Shown: positions 1 to 11,425 of the stretch, in pieces | Position numbering within the stretch: position 1 is the first letter of the stretch | How the letters are laid out: the number at the start of each line of letters is the position of its first letter | NCBI GenBank assembly: GCA_963573385.1 | Contig: CAUYLG010021747.1 | Coordinates: 1 to 64,000 of the forward strand | Direction of reading: 5' to 3' | Source: Cacajao melanocephalus | Taxonomy: Eukaryota; Chordata; Mammalia; Primates; Pitheciidae | DNA: 64,000 bases | Made by a program: the position numbers and the translations under genes | Notes under the pieces: model-generated | The model's database searches: none | The model's input: only the letters and a program-made list of their open reading frames with translations | What the model was told of the DNA's origin: nothing

Positions 1-200
1 CGTGTGGCTCCTCCACCGGGAATCTCCTAGTCTGTGGGCAACAAAAATTCGTCTGAAAGTGCGGCGTCCACTCGCTCTCTGCGCTTTCACTGGGAGCTAC
101 AATCCTGAGCTGTTGTTAATCGGCCATCTTGGATCTCTCTCGGTTTGTTTGATTTTTTTAACGCATCTCTCCTCTACGAGGCAATAAAATCCAGAAGCAC
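1..200 (+). mobile_element. Possible truncated LTR-like fragment at the left edge
   Basis: This segment is richer in CpG than the DNA that follows and ends with a polyadenylation-type AATAAA near 184, an arrangement that resembles the 3' part of a retroviral long terminal repeat. The left end is cut by the window, so no terminal TG or target duplication can be checked. A 61-residue open frame here resembles no protein I know. It could instead be an exon end or unrelated unique sequence. The family is not recognised. Confidence 0.3.
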
Positions 201-364
201 ATGAACCACACCTAGCATGGGGCTTCCTGGTCCATAAGACATGTTTATTAAAGGGTTGCCTTATGAACCTTTGTGCCTTTTATATTGTAATATATGTGGT
301 TCTCCGATTTTAGGGAGCAGTCATTGGTTTTTACTATGTGACATGCAGTGTTAGTTTAGAGAGT

Positions 365-630
365 AAAGTATGTTAGCTTTGTGGTTAAAAATTAGGGCTC
401 CGAGCAAGAATCCCCGGATTTGAAATCCTACTATTTGTGTGGTATCAAGGAAGTAGTATGAAGTCTCCATTACTCAGTTTCTTAATCTATAAAAAGGGCA
501 GAGAGGATGGTGGACGATTATAGCACCTACTTCAGAGGACTGTTGTGATGACTAAGTTAGTTTGACGTATGAAGTGTTTAGAAGTGTCTGGCACATGGTA
601 AGTCTGAGAACGATGTTAACCTAGTCTTAT
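365..630 (+). mobile_element. MIR SINE
   Basis: The order of segments matches the MIR consensus as I recall it: a tRNA-like part, then a stretch like 'tcagtttcttaatctataaaa', then a 'gttgtgatgactaagttag' core and a 'gtctggcacatggtaag' tail. Divergence is high, as expected for an old mammalian SINE. Boundaries are approximate. Confidence 0.65.
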
Positions 631-3299
631 TTACTCCAAATACTGTACAAAATAGATGTGTTCTTATCCCCACTTGTCATATGAAAAAACTGGATGCATA
701 AAATAGGCTTTCTTCAATAACTTGTCTAAATGAATCCTTCATATCATCTTTTCATGCTAAAAAAAAACCTAAAAGGCAAAAAGAAATGAACATTCTCACA
801 TTTTTGAGAGTTGGGACTTGGAGGCTTTTGGGGTTTGGCAAGTGGAAGATAGTAAATCAAAGAAACAAAGGAAATTTCAAAACAGTTTCAGGCTGGGGAC
901 TGCGCCATCCCTCCTGCACTTTCATGTAACAAAACTTAGCATGTTCATGAGAAGCTCAGAGCAGAGAGGAGAGACACGTTTTCCATAGAATCTGCAGGGG
1001 AGACAGGCAGCTGCTGGAGCATGACTCAGAGCAGCAGGAACTAGCATCTCCAGGTTGCTGCAGGAAGTGAGAACAGTGGCTCCTAACCAGTGCCCAAGTG
1101 CCTCAGGAACTCTGCCAGTGTCTCCAAAGGCATGGCCATGTCCTCAAATCACATTCATTTGATTCCTTTTTTAAAATCTATGCTATGCATCCCCTGTGAG
1201 AGGAAGTGGGTGCCAAAGGATACCAAACAGAAAGACTGTGAATCACTGCAGTGGCCAGTCTTCCTGGAGAGAGATGAGTCCTGCATCAGGCTTCTAAAAA
1301 GACATCTGGCAGGGACAGGAGTATTCCGGGCAGCCCATTTGTAATGGCTCCAAACTAGAAACAATCCAATGTCTGTCTTAAGAAGAAGAGACATAGAAAT
1401 GGTGGTATATTCACAGGCTGAAACCCTATCCAGCAGTGAAAGTGAATGAGCCACAGCTACATCAACAACAGGGACAAATTCCACGAATCTACTATCGAGG
1501 CAAAGAAACCAAACGAAGTGCAAGCCAATGCCATTTTCATGTAAATTCAAAACCAGGTAATGTGCATCCATGTCAGGTGCTGGAAGTCAGGGCACATGAG
1601 TGGAGGTAGTGACAGAAGTTTGGGGGCTTATGTCCTGTTTCTTAATCTGGGTGCTGGCTACTCAGGCGTGTTCCCTTTGTGAAGTTCCCTGACCTGTACA
1701 CTTACTTTTTGTGCATTTTTCTGAAGAATATGTTCTATTCCAATCCTTTCTCCATTCTCTCCTACCCTGCTACCTCCATGACCTGAAATCAAGTTGGTCC
1801 AGGAGTCAACAGATGATCCCAGAGTTCTGTGTCATTGGAAGCTGGCACCATACAAGTTAGGGCACTTCAGAGGCAGGACGCCATTTTGAGCAGAGTTCCT
1901 ATTTCTGTGGTGCTGGTTTTGAGGGCTGGAGTCACAGCATTGTCCTCACCTTGGTTTCTCTCCTTGTCCTCCTATCTATTCCCAGGGGTGGGCAGCCCCT
2001 CTCTCTACTCAAGTGCTCTTTATAATACGCTGTGCCACACAGGGCTTTCCTGAGGGGTGAGAGCCAGAGCCACGTGCCCTTTCTGCTCATGCGTCTCAGT
2101 TGGATCATTCACTTTCAGTCAGGATCCACATAGGTGAGGATAGAACTAGAGCTCCAGTGGCCTGATTAGAAATCTCTCCTGCCAATCCTAATGGGAGGGT
2201 TAGGAATTTCTGCTCCTGACACCCAGTGGGTGGTTTCATGAGTTTTAGAGGGCGACTGTTCAGGTGATTGGCAGCATAGGGGAAGAGGGAAAAGCCTTTT
2301 CTGTGAATCTCACAGGCAGGATTGCAAGGCAGTGTGAGCATGGAGCAGATTGGCACAAGGCAGCCTTGAAAGTCCCCTGGCTGGCTGCAGAGAAGATGTC
2401 AGATCCCGACTGGATGCTGTCCCATTCAGTCAAAGCCGTGCAGCCTGAAATGGCACATGTCCCAATCCAGGCTGTCTGGGCGGGTCAGCTGGCCTGGAGA
2501 AAACAACACGGCCTCAACGTGACAGTCCCCACATTCTGCAGACTTAAAAGGGAAATCCTTTGGATTCTGCCTGGACTCCTGGGGCTCAGCCCTGGCCTTG
2601 CCCTGGGGCTGCAAAGAAGAATAAAAATATGGGAAGGGCTGTGTGTTGCTGCGATAGATTCTCCAAGTGATCAGAGGCAGTTTTGTGCCTGCAAGTTGGT
2701 AGCCTGAGCATCTTGCTGCTTGGATCCCTCCTTTCTTTGCTGCTGATGCCCCTGACACCTCGCCCCATCCCTATTGTTCCTTCTTACCCCACCTCACTCC
2801 CACAGATATCTGCTTTTTTATTGTGAATTTCAGCTGCCTGCTTGTGTCACCTCCCTTACTCAAAGGTTTGCCCCAGTGCTGCTCCCGTTTTAAAAGACTC
2901 CATTCCTAGGCCTTCCTGCTCCTTTCCCTCATGCCCCTTCCCTGGCTTTCTCAGATTTTCATTTTCATTTCCCTTCCCATTTCTACAAAGGCAGGATGCA
3001 GAGGAAGGCCAGCAGAGGGCAAAGAGCCCAAGAGCCGGGATCAGGAGACAGGAACGTGTTGGCATGTGGCTCTGGGCAAGCTGTAGAGACTGTCTCTGGT
3101 CATCTGTGTTCCTCACTGTTGGTGAGGCTGGGTCACTCAGGCCAGAACTCCAGTGACATGGGGTGTGCCAGTGTTGGGGGTGTGCCAGTGTTGGTGCTGT
3201 GGCAGATGTGAAGAATGGGACTCTCCCCTGACTTGGGCACACCTACTGACTAACAAAATCTTCATGTCTGTCTCTGATACATGCACACATATTCAGATA
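631..3299. other. Upstream flank, no gene recognised
   Basis: Several open frames of 60-147 codons occur on both strands and overlap each other, for example around 2264-2707 and 2426-2758. None shows a recognisable domain, a convincing start context or exon borders. Part of 1340-1570 may be an old repeat. I see nothing else to annotate. Confidence 0.5.
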
Positions 3300-3389
3300 A
3301 CTAGATAGAAAGAGAGACGGATTGATATGTAGATAGATTAGACAGATAGATGATAGATAGATAGATGATAGGTAGATAGATAGATAGGG
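3300..3389. repeat. (GATA)n microsatellite, imperfect
   Basis: About 90 bases of GATA units with interruptions, followed by a short A run. Such tracts are commonly length-polymorphic in primates. Confidence 0.9.
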
Positions 3390-4439
3390 AAAAAAAAACC
3401 TTTCAGAATAAAAACATAATCCTATAGGCCAATAAGGACCTGATCAAAAACTTACAGGGTCACTGACTCATAATCATTCTTTCCCTAATCTCACTTTCGT
3501 GACTCTTTGCAATCAGGTGTATCTGTTCACCTCATTTTTTTCACAATTGGGTAAAATGAGGAAGTAGTGTAAAGCTAGTTTTTCTTCTGCTGCCACAAAG
3601 GTCTACATAACTGCTAGTTCCTTTTCACAGTGAAAATGATCCTAACCAGATGAATGAGGGGTGCAAAAGACATAACACAAATCTGAGAAGTTAAAACTCA
3701 GCTTATGCCTAGGTGCAACTAAGCCTAAGCAGAGCTCAAGCCTGCCTGCTGAAGTCCCAAGTCTTCTACCTTGATAAAGGGTACTTCCTCCATTTTTTCT
3801 GCTCCTGCCTCCCCCATATTTTTTCAAAAATTGTGGCTGATTTATCTAAGCCCTATGCTGCTTGGCAGTATTTTGAAAACAAATTAGAAATCTCCTTCCA
3901 GTTTTCCAGCGGTGATTAAATCCAAGAAGCCTTAGGAATGTAGAGGATAGGATAATATAAGCGACAGATCTGAGATAACCATGACCTGCAGCAGTTGTGG
4001 TTAGTTGCTTCTTTTCCCTTTTTCGTCCATCATTGATGGGAGCTGGATTGGGTCCACTGCATAAAGCTTGGTGACCAGAGCATAAATCTGCTATTCGATT
4101 CTGGAAAAACTCTAAGGATCCAGAGTCAGCCGAAGAATTGCAGCAACGCTGGTGTTTCAAAGGGCCTAGGAAAAGCCAAGGGTCCTGGCTGACCAGCCCC
4201 AACACTGTCTTACAGGCTGCAGGTTTACCTTTGTTAGCACAGCAGGCCAGGCTCTCCCTTGCTCTGAGTCGACATGACATGATTTGTTCCCTTTCGGCTG
4301 TGTCAGTTCTGCAAACCAGATACCAGAGGCTGCAAGCACAGGAGAGCCTGCCTTTCTGGAACACCATTTGTTTGGACAGGACAGGCCACTAAGGCGTTTT
4401 CATCTCTTTAAAGCTCCCAGGGCAGAGAGCATATTTGAG
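3390..4439. other. Upstream flank, no gene recognised
   Basis: Overlapping open frames exist on both strands (up to 173 codons on the minus strand, 3846-4367), but none has a known domain or splice support. No repeat family was recognised. The right end runs into the candidate promoter of the zinc-finger gene. Confidence 0.45.
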
Positions 4440-4600
4440 GAATTCCTTTTTTCAAAGATTTTTTTTTTCTTTTTTGCCCCTTCCAACATTTTGTTTAAGA
4501 GAAAATGAGATGTCTATCTTCTGTTTCCTTATTTTTTTTCAGGAAAGCAAAGGGTTGTTGACTTCCTCCCTCTCCCCTCCCTTCCTTCCTTCTTCCCGAA
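4440..4600 (+). promoter_or_regulatory. Candidate TATA-less promoter of ZNF366 with ETS/PU.1-type motifs
   Basis: The block holds several GGAA cores. Examples are AGGAAAGC near 4542 and ACTTCCTCCC at 4561, which read on the minus strand is GGGAGGAAGT, close to the PU.1 consensus. A pyrimidine run follows at 4562-4598. No TATA box is seen. ZNF366 is known as a dendritic-cell transcript, and PU.1 drives many myeloid genes, so the motifs fit. The assignment rests on position just upstream of the candidate exon 1 and is inference. Confidence 0.35.
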
Positions 4601-4802
4601 GGTACTCATCTGAGAAAAAGAGAACGAAGTATTGTTCCTGTTCTCTTTCTTAAGTCATTCGAAACACTGTCCCTGCGAGTTCTTTAAGTTCCCTGCAATC
4701 TGTACACAAGAGAAAGAGGGAGAGAGAAAGGGAGAGAGACAGAGAGAGCAGGGATCAGGTAAAGGAGTGGGGCTGCTGCAGCCATTCAGACCTCAGGAGC
4801 TG
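4600..4802 (+). other. ZNF366: Candidate non-coding first exon of ZNF366 (5' UTR)
   Basis: The segment ends at a near-perfect 5' splice site, CTG|GTAAGT (GT at 4803). A second strong donor, CAG|GTAAAG, lies 44 bases upstream (GT at 4759). There is no ATG from about 4513 to 4802, as expected of an untranslated leader. The coding exon 2 acceptor at 49131 is preceded by only 14 untranslated bases before the start codon, so an upstream leader exon is needed. The implied span of about 58 kb to exon 4 plus a last exon agrees with my recollection of a human gene of roughly 68 kb. The transcription start is unknown. The exon could lie elsewhere, including outside the window. Confidence 0.42.
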
Positions 4803-4809
4803 GTAAGTT

Positions 4810-6970
4810 ACCCATGCAATCATTTCTGCTTCCATTTCAAGGTTCCTGGGGTGGATACTGCTGTGGGCATCTTCAACAGAAAATACCTTACTGACTGTAG
4901 CCTTAACCAAAGGGTGTGAGTGATAGATGGCCCAGAATTTAAGCTAATACTTTATTTTTTGTAAGAGAATACTGATGCTTTGCAGAGCTAAGGCTGGTAA
5001 AACTAGAAATAGAATTACATTGGGACTAAAGAGGACACTGTGTTAAATCTGAATTTTGGCATAGATCATGTGGCTGGGTGAACCAGTAGCCACTGGAGTA
5101 TGAGATGTGTCCCACTGGAGAATTCGCTCTTCCTCAGTACTATGTCTTGGGAACCTTATCAGGCTGTCTGTTAAGGACTGTGGTTTTTCTCTGGAGTTTT
5201 TGTTAACATGTTGCCTGGATTAAGGTGCCCTTCTCCTGTTCTTTTCTTTCCATTCAGCATCCCCCTAAAGGAGGATTGTTAGTTGTTATATGATGGTTAT
5301 TCTGCATCACTGAAGTAGGAGGGAAAGAAAGAAGGGAATGTCACCTGGAAATAGTTCTGCATGTGGGGAGCTTATGTATTCAGGTTCCCTGTGCGATGTC
5401 ATCTGCCACATGAAAGAAGGCAAAGGTTTTGGGGCATGTTAGTTTTGGAAAACAATATGCAGCTAGAATTGGAGGATTAAGATTGATCATTTATGTCAGT
5501 AGGAGGGGAAAACTAAGTTATAGCACAACTGAAAAACATTCACCCAGTGCCTGGTTTTCCAAGCACCAAATAGAGCACAGCAAGCTAGTCAGGCTTATAT
5601 ACACAACTAGTTTTTAAGAGTCTAACTGGCTTCAGTTAAATTTTTCATAAAGAATAATGTTAGCAGGAACACATCATCACAAGCCATGGGGGAGCCGAAA
5701 TCATGTTGTCAAAAATAGGTCAGCAAGGTCACTCCGAGAGACTCGGTATGTTTCCCAATATCAATACTTCAATTTCAGAGAGATGCTGAATGGGTGAAAG
5801 CCAATGCCCATGCACACTTTTAAAAAATATTCGCTCCTATGAAATTTACTGACTGAAATCACCTGGGATGTGAAGAGCAAGATAAAAATAGCTAGACTCT
5901 CATTTTTAAAATTAATTTGGCCAGACTACGCTTTAACCACATTCAAGTAATTAATCTTTATTCAAAATTGAACCATCATCTTACTAAGGATGAGAAAACA
6001 TGATAGAACTAGACTGTGATGTAGCTTTTGTTCCATTAGTCAGACCTCTTTGTTCTTCTCCTTTTTTCAGTAGACTTTCCTTAGGAGCACCATAAAAGGG
6101 GCAATATAAAGACATGGTTAGAGTTTGCCAGCTTGGGGATGCAAAATTATTCTAGTAACAATTGAAAATGGTTTCCAGCTACCCTACCTCCTCCCCTAAC
6201 TACTCAATTTTTATAGATCTGCAGATCAAAAGGTAGCCGGGATAGATTGTTTAGGGGATTATTGCATCATTTATCAGCAATTGTGGCCCCAGAAGAAAAC
6301 GCAGGTCTGCGATCTTCACTTGCTCCTTTCAGTTTCATTTCTCTTGATAGTGTATTTAATTTTGTGTCCAATTAAAACAACATCACAGAACACATTCTAG
6401 TTTTGTTTATTGAGTAAAAGCATCAGATGCAACACAATCGGAAACAAATGACAGCAGAGTCATTTGTTAAAGACAAGAAAGGCAAAAGGTGGGTAGGCCA
6501 GTGGCTCAGAAAACAGCCCCACTGCTAGCATGAGTCTTCACTATGGCTTGAGATTAAGAAGCTGAGGGTATGCCGTTTTCTTTAAAAGAAAAAATTGTAT
6601 TCAATATTTCCATTTAAGTTGTTAAGTCATTGCTGTTCTTGGATCCTGGGGAATAAGAACTTTAGCTACCTGAAGAACAAAAGCCATCGACTGGTTTAGT
6701 CTAAGTCACTACCACTCAATCTATCTTACTCACTCAACTCCAAAGAGTGAGTTGGCATTTGTGGAAACTTCCAGTGTGTGATTCTTTGGGGGTCATGGTG
6801 TGATATCATTGGGGGAATTCCAGTTTGAAGTGATCCAGAATTTGAGACATACAATATTTTACTGATTAATTTCTGCCAAAACTATACACATAACTAAATT
6901 ATAATTTCTTAAATACATTTTAAATCATGTTAGGATGTGTGTCCTATAGATCTGTGTCCTGAGACGTGAA
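4810..6970. other. Intronic stretch without recognised features
   Basis: AT-rich unique-looking sequence. No gene, RNA or clear transposon was recognised. Confidence 0.45.
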
Positions 6971-6974
6971 TCGA

Positions 6975-7215
6975 ATTAGAGTGAGTAGGGCACAGGCTGT
7001 TGTCATACTAATTTGGGTTTGAATTTCAACTTCCTCACTTACTGATGATGGGCCTCAGGCCAGGTACTTAACTGCTCTAAGTCTCAGTGTCCCCAAATGT
7101 AAAATGGCATCAACATAATGGAATTGTGAGGATTAAAGACAACTATTGACATAAAACACTTAACATAATGTTTGGTAAGGAGTAGGAGTCAATCAATGTC
7201 AGTTATACGTATTTT
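6975..7215 (+). mobile_element. MIR SINE
   Basis: Nearly full-length MIR order: 'tttgggtttgaatttcaacttcctcacttac', 'ctcagtgtccccaaatgtaaaatgg', 'gtgaggattaaagac' and a 3' tail like 'aggagtcaatcaatgtcag'. Plus orientation. Confidence 0.72.
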
Positions 7216-7850
7216 TAAGGGCCATATATTAACACTTCAGAGTACTGTATTTTGTTAATATAGAGAATAGAATGAGTCTCCTATAATTTGTGACATTATT
7301 CTTGCTTCGTACTATACCAAGGATCTGTCAGAGCAGATATTATTCCTCACAGCTTTAGCGTTGGGCACACATTGAATGAAGATATTCTGAACTCTAAATT
7401 CTTATAAAATAAAAGAAGGTAGATTTTAATGTATTGATACTCATCTTTGCTAATGGCAGAAATGGCAGATTTTGCTTCATTGAATGCAGCTGTATTCAGC
7501 ACAGCTCAATGCAGGGGAAAGTTTGTCTTGGGATAAACGTTTTCAACTTGGATGAATGTGCGAAGAGACTTCAGTTATATTGTAGATATTTGATTCTCCC
7601 TTTCACCCACTTCCCCAAGCACTCGAGCTCTGTGTCACTGGTGACCTTTTCCCTGGTTGTGGAGGTCTGGAGACACTTTTTTTGGAGACCATGGTAGTTG
7701 TACCATGACTCAGCTAAGGAGAAAAGGACTTAAAGTGACACATTCTCCTCCTGCCCAGGGTTGAGCACACTTGGGGTTCTCTCACCTCAAACATTCTAAC
7801 AGTGAGCCTCTCACCTTCACACAGAGAAACAGAACACTGTATCACCATGG
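7216..7850. other. Intronic stretch without recognised features
   Basis: An 87-codon frame at 7434-7697 has no recognisable domain. Nothing else was identified. Confidence 0.4.
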
Positions 7851-7890
7851 GTGAGTGTGTGTGTGTTTGTGTGTGTGTCTGTGTATGTGG
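7851..7890. repeat. (GT)n imperfect microsatellite
   Basis: Interrupted GT repeat directly after CCATGGGTGAGT. Confidence 0.85.
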
Positions 7891-8159
7891 TGCCTGATTG
7901 ATCCAACTGCTATTTTTCTTTCACTCTAAAATTCAAAACCTATATGACCATTAGTTTTTTAATAATGATATTTTTACTTAGGTTTACAATAAAAAATCTA
8001 CCACCAATATACCAATATCTGAAACCCTTCAGGTCCTTTTGTTAGACTGAGAGCTTGTGATACAACAGAGACTTGTTTGGACACTTAACCTTATGGAAAA
8101 ATCGAAGCTGAATTGTTCCGCACTTAGGTGCCAAAGGTGCCTTCTCATGTGGCTTGGTG

Positions 8160-8310
8160 GAGTAGAAAAAGACCAGACTGGGGGGCAGAACACTGTTGTT
8201 CTGAACCAATCTCTGCATTTCCTATACGCATGACTTGACAGGTTTCTTTACTTCGATCTCAGTTTTCTCATCTGTGAAATGACAAAATGGGCTAAATAAT
8301 TTTCAAGGTG
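8160..8310 (+). mobile_element. Probable MIR fragment
   Basis: 'ctcagttttctcatctgtgaaatg' near 8258 is the MIR core motif. The flanking sequence is strongly diverged. The GT run that follows may have grown at its end. Confidence 0.45.
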
Positions 8311-8311
8311 G

Positions 8312-8337
8312 GGTGTGTGTGTGTGTGTGTGTGTGTA
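8312..8337. repeat. (GT)13 microsatellite
   Basis: Uninterrupted GT dinucleotides, likely length-variable. Confidence 0.9.
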
Positions 8338-8730
8338 TTAGAGTTCACCTGGGGGCTTGTTTACACTCTCCTCCTGCCCTGCCCATTGCACGGGATGATC
8401 TGTGAGACTCTTGCTGCCATGCCGTGATTCTCTAAAACACACTGTCGGTGTCTTGCTCCATCTTGTTCAGGGCGGCATTAACATTAACTGTAAATGCTCA
8501 TTGTCAGAGCCATGCTTTTAAATGGAATTCCTATTCAGCACTGGATGTTCTCCCTAGAAGGTATTTCTGAGTATATCCATTGTTATTTTAGAAGCTATTA
8601 GTATTACAGAATAAGGAAAGTCCTAGCCGGTTGAGCAATCTGATGATAATGATCAATGTTCTAGAACCATATGTAAATCACAAGATCAATTACTTAGATC
8701 TGTAAACATTATAAATTAATATAAATAGCA

Positions 8731-9023
8731 CTTTTTTTGGAGACAGAGTCTGACTCTGTCACCCAGGCTGGAGTAAAGTAGCACAATCTTGGCTCACTGC
8801 AACCTCCACCTCCCAGGTTCAAGCGATTCTCCTGTCTCAGCCTCCTGAGTAGCTGGGATTACAGGTGCCCACCACCAGGCCTGACTAATTTTTGGGAATT
8901 TTTAGTAAAGATGGGGATTTACCATGTTGGTCAGGCTGATCTTGAACTCTTGACCTCAAGTGATCCACCCACCTCAACCTCCCAAAATCCTGGGATTACA
9001 GGCGTGAGCCACTGTGCCTGGCC
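8731..9023 (-). mobile_element. Alu, full-length, antisense
   Basis: Both monomers are present in reverse complement, from the short T run to 'gtgcctggcc'. It is flanked by an exact 14-base target-site duplication, AAATAGCACTTTTT, at 8723-8736 and 9024-9037. The left copy merges with the T tail. Divergence suggests an AluS or AluJ rather than the youngest subfamily. Confidence 0.95.
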
Positions 9024-9554
9024 AAATAGCACTTTTTGATTTATGCATTTCTATATTATTTACATCTTAGAGTGAGCATGTATTTATTAATCAAGAAAAC
9101 AGATACTAAACTTTTCTATTCCTTTTAAAAATATTAGTAGATTCCATTTCATAAGGTTTTGTTTCTTATTTTTTGCAACGTGTGCTGTGATGAACCTATT
9201 TTAGAAGTTAGATCCATGTCCCTAATTTAATGGTGATGTAAAAAGGCAAAAAGATTGATAATGGTGTCTGAAAAATGCCTGTTTTATTATAAGGAAAATA
9301 TAAACCTTATAGAAAAAGTTGTTCTCATTTTCCTGATTTAGTTTCTACCTAAATCACTCATTTTTTTTTCTAATATGTTGATGTGGATAATGAAATAAAG
9401 CAGTAACGGACACAGATCTGCTCTGCCAGGAACATAGAGACAACAAATAATGTTGATGGCTGTTCTTTTTGACTATTCAAAAACCAAATACATTTACGTA
9501 AAGTAATGATGTTTACATAAAAGAATCAGAACATGTCTTCATCCAGCGTTATGT

Positions 9555-9700
9555 GTAATACATACGTTCACAAGAAAGTAAGCACCATGAGGACAAGACT
9601 TGGTTTTGTCCACTGCTGTCTGCCCAGGGCCTACAATAGCACAGAGCCTGTCATAGATGCACAATAAATATTTGTTAAATAGATGACTTAATGAATCAGT
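9555..9700 (+). mobile_element. L2 LINE 3' end
   Basis: Shows the L2 3' terminal pattern 'gcaccatgaggacaagacttgg ... cacagagcctgtcatagatgcacaataaatatttgtt'. Plus orientation, boundaries approximate. Confidence 0.6.
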
Positions 9701-10659
9701 GGTCTGTAGAGTGAAAGATGCTATCTTTATACAATGCCAAATGAAGCCGTTAATTACTAAAAAAAAAAAAAAGTTAGTCAAACTTTTTTGGAGTCTAGAC
9801 AATACCAACCTGCCAGCTTGACGTATTTATCCCTCACCTGAATTGACTGGAATTATATGGTCTTGGTTCTGCTGTTGAGTGCATGGGGCTGCTACATGTG
9901 TAGTAAAATGTCATCTTGGCAAGCACTCCCACCCAATTGTTCATAGGAAATTAACATTTATCAGATAGATACACAGAAAAGACTGTTGTTGCATTTTCTT
10001 TTCCATTTATTTTCTGGGCAGATGATGGGTTTGCAAATTGTTTTTGGCGACAGAGAGAACGGTCATTTGTTTTTCCTTGACTAAAAGAACCATGAGCCAG
10101 GATCCAGCCTTGTAGGAAATGTTCAGCTCTCTGGTTTGTTATAGGCAAAGGCTGTGAATCCAAGTTAAAGGAATGCCACTTGGGCTGAGTTTACAAAACA
10201 CCATGGGGTAAAGTCAAAGAGAGAAATGTGATACCCTTGTGGAGCACAATACCCTTTCCTTTATTTAATTAAAGGCAATTGAAGAAAGCCAAAAGCATTG
10301 GATTGAGGCAGTTTTATACTTATTTGGCAAATTTAAAGTGGTAAATCTAAATGCCTAATAACAAAGGTTGGAAAGTTGGGATTTTGGATGATGCTTTTTA
10401 CATTTAACAACATTGGGGTTCAAGGTGTCTGTTAATTGTAGTAGAAACTGAAAAGGCTCCCTCTATTCATACCGATAAAACCTCTCTTTAGTGTCAAGTA
10501 CCGGGGCACACAAAAACAATTCTGAACAATTCTCCTATATTCCTTTGATAGATTATGCCCCCACTCTGACCTCATTCTGTGATGGCCACTGATACTAAAT
10601 GGGAGAGTGACTTGCCAGCAACAGCACTGCCACCACCAGCACCACTTATGGAGGAGTCA
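9701..10659. other. Intronic stretch without recognised features
   Basis: A run of A at 9759-9772 and otherwise unique-looking sequence. No gene recognised. Confidence 0.4.
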
Positions 10660-10815
10660 TTACTACGTTTGGGGCCTCCTTAGAACTTTAGATAATTCAT
10701 TGCACTTACCCCATTCTCAAGTAGGAGCCTTATTCTCCTCGTCTCAGAGCCAAAGAAAGCCTTATTTAACAGATAAACTAGAGAAAGTACGTGATTTGCC
10801 AAAGGCAGTAAATTA
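10660..10815 (-). mobile_element. Probable MIR fragment, antisense
   Basis: 'taacagataaactagagaaagtacgtgatttgccaaaggcagtaaa' resembles the reverse-complement MIR core (gaggaaactgag ... gacttgcccaaggtcac), strongly diverged. Confidence 0.45.
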
Positions 10816-10894
10816 ATGTTGCTTGTTTTCAGGTTTCTTAGTAAGAAAGAAGTGTCAGCTGTAGATAATAATTTAAAAAAAAATGTATCCTTTA

Positions 10895-11065
10895 AGGCAG
10901 TAGCCTTCAAATGGGGTGCAAGGCCCAACAGCATGGCACCACCTAGAAGCTTGTTAGAATTGCAGAATCAATCCCAGCTCCACCAGAGATCTACTGAATC
11001 AGAACCAGCATTTTAGCAAGATCTCTAAGTGAGCAGTTGCACATTCAAGTTTGAGCAGCACTGCC
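10895..11065 (+). mobile_element. MER5A-like hAT MITE
   Basis: 'tagccttcaaatggggtgca', 'cacctagaagcttgttagaat', 'tctactgaatcagaaccagca' and 'gatctctaagtgagcag' follow the order of the non-autonomous Charlie element MER5A. Inactive fossil. Confidence 0.6.
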
Positions 11066-11324
11066 TTACGGTTTTGAACTGTTGCGCACAGGTTGATCTT
11101 GGAATGTAGGTCCCTATTCCAAGGAGTTACAAATCCCTTTGTTAATTTTGACCTTGTCCAAGACAACACACCTTTCTATTAAATATTGGCATTACTGGAC
11201 AAGTCTCCAGTCTATTCAGTTCTGAGCAACAGTAGGCATGATTTCTGTGATCTCCCCCATGAAGTTAACCTGTATCATGGGATCCTAACATTCTCAGAGA
11301 GGAAAGGTCGGGGATATTATTTTT

Positions 11325-11425
11325 CAGGTGCTTTCTGAGCACCAATCATCAGAGTCACCTGGGGCAGATTTGTAAGCCCTTCCTCAGATCTAACAAATCT
11401 GAACAGGGGACCAAGGCTCTGCCTA
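11325..11425 (+). mobile_element. MER5-like fragment
   Basis: 'atcagagtcacctggggcagatttg' and following bases resemble the 5' half of a MER5-type element. Short and diverged. Confidence 0.4.

Noticed and set aside
2264..2758. Overlapping 147- and 110-codon frames on opposite strands upstream of the gene
   Set aside because: Both cannot be real on this evidence, and neither has a recognised motif.
7842..7856. CCATGG followed by GTGAGT, which looks like a tiny coding exon end
   Set aside because: The GTGAGT is the head of a GT microsatellite, and no acceptor or open frame of known similarity supports an exon.
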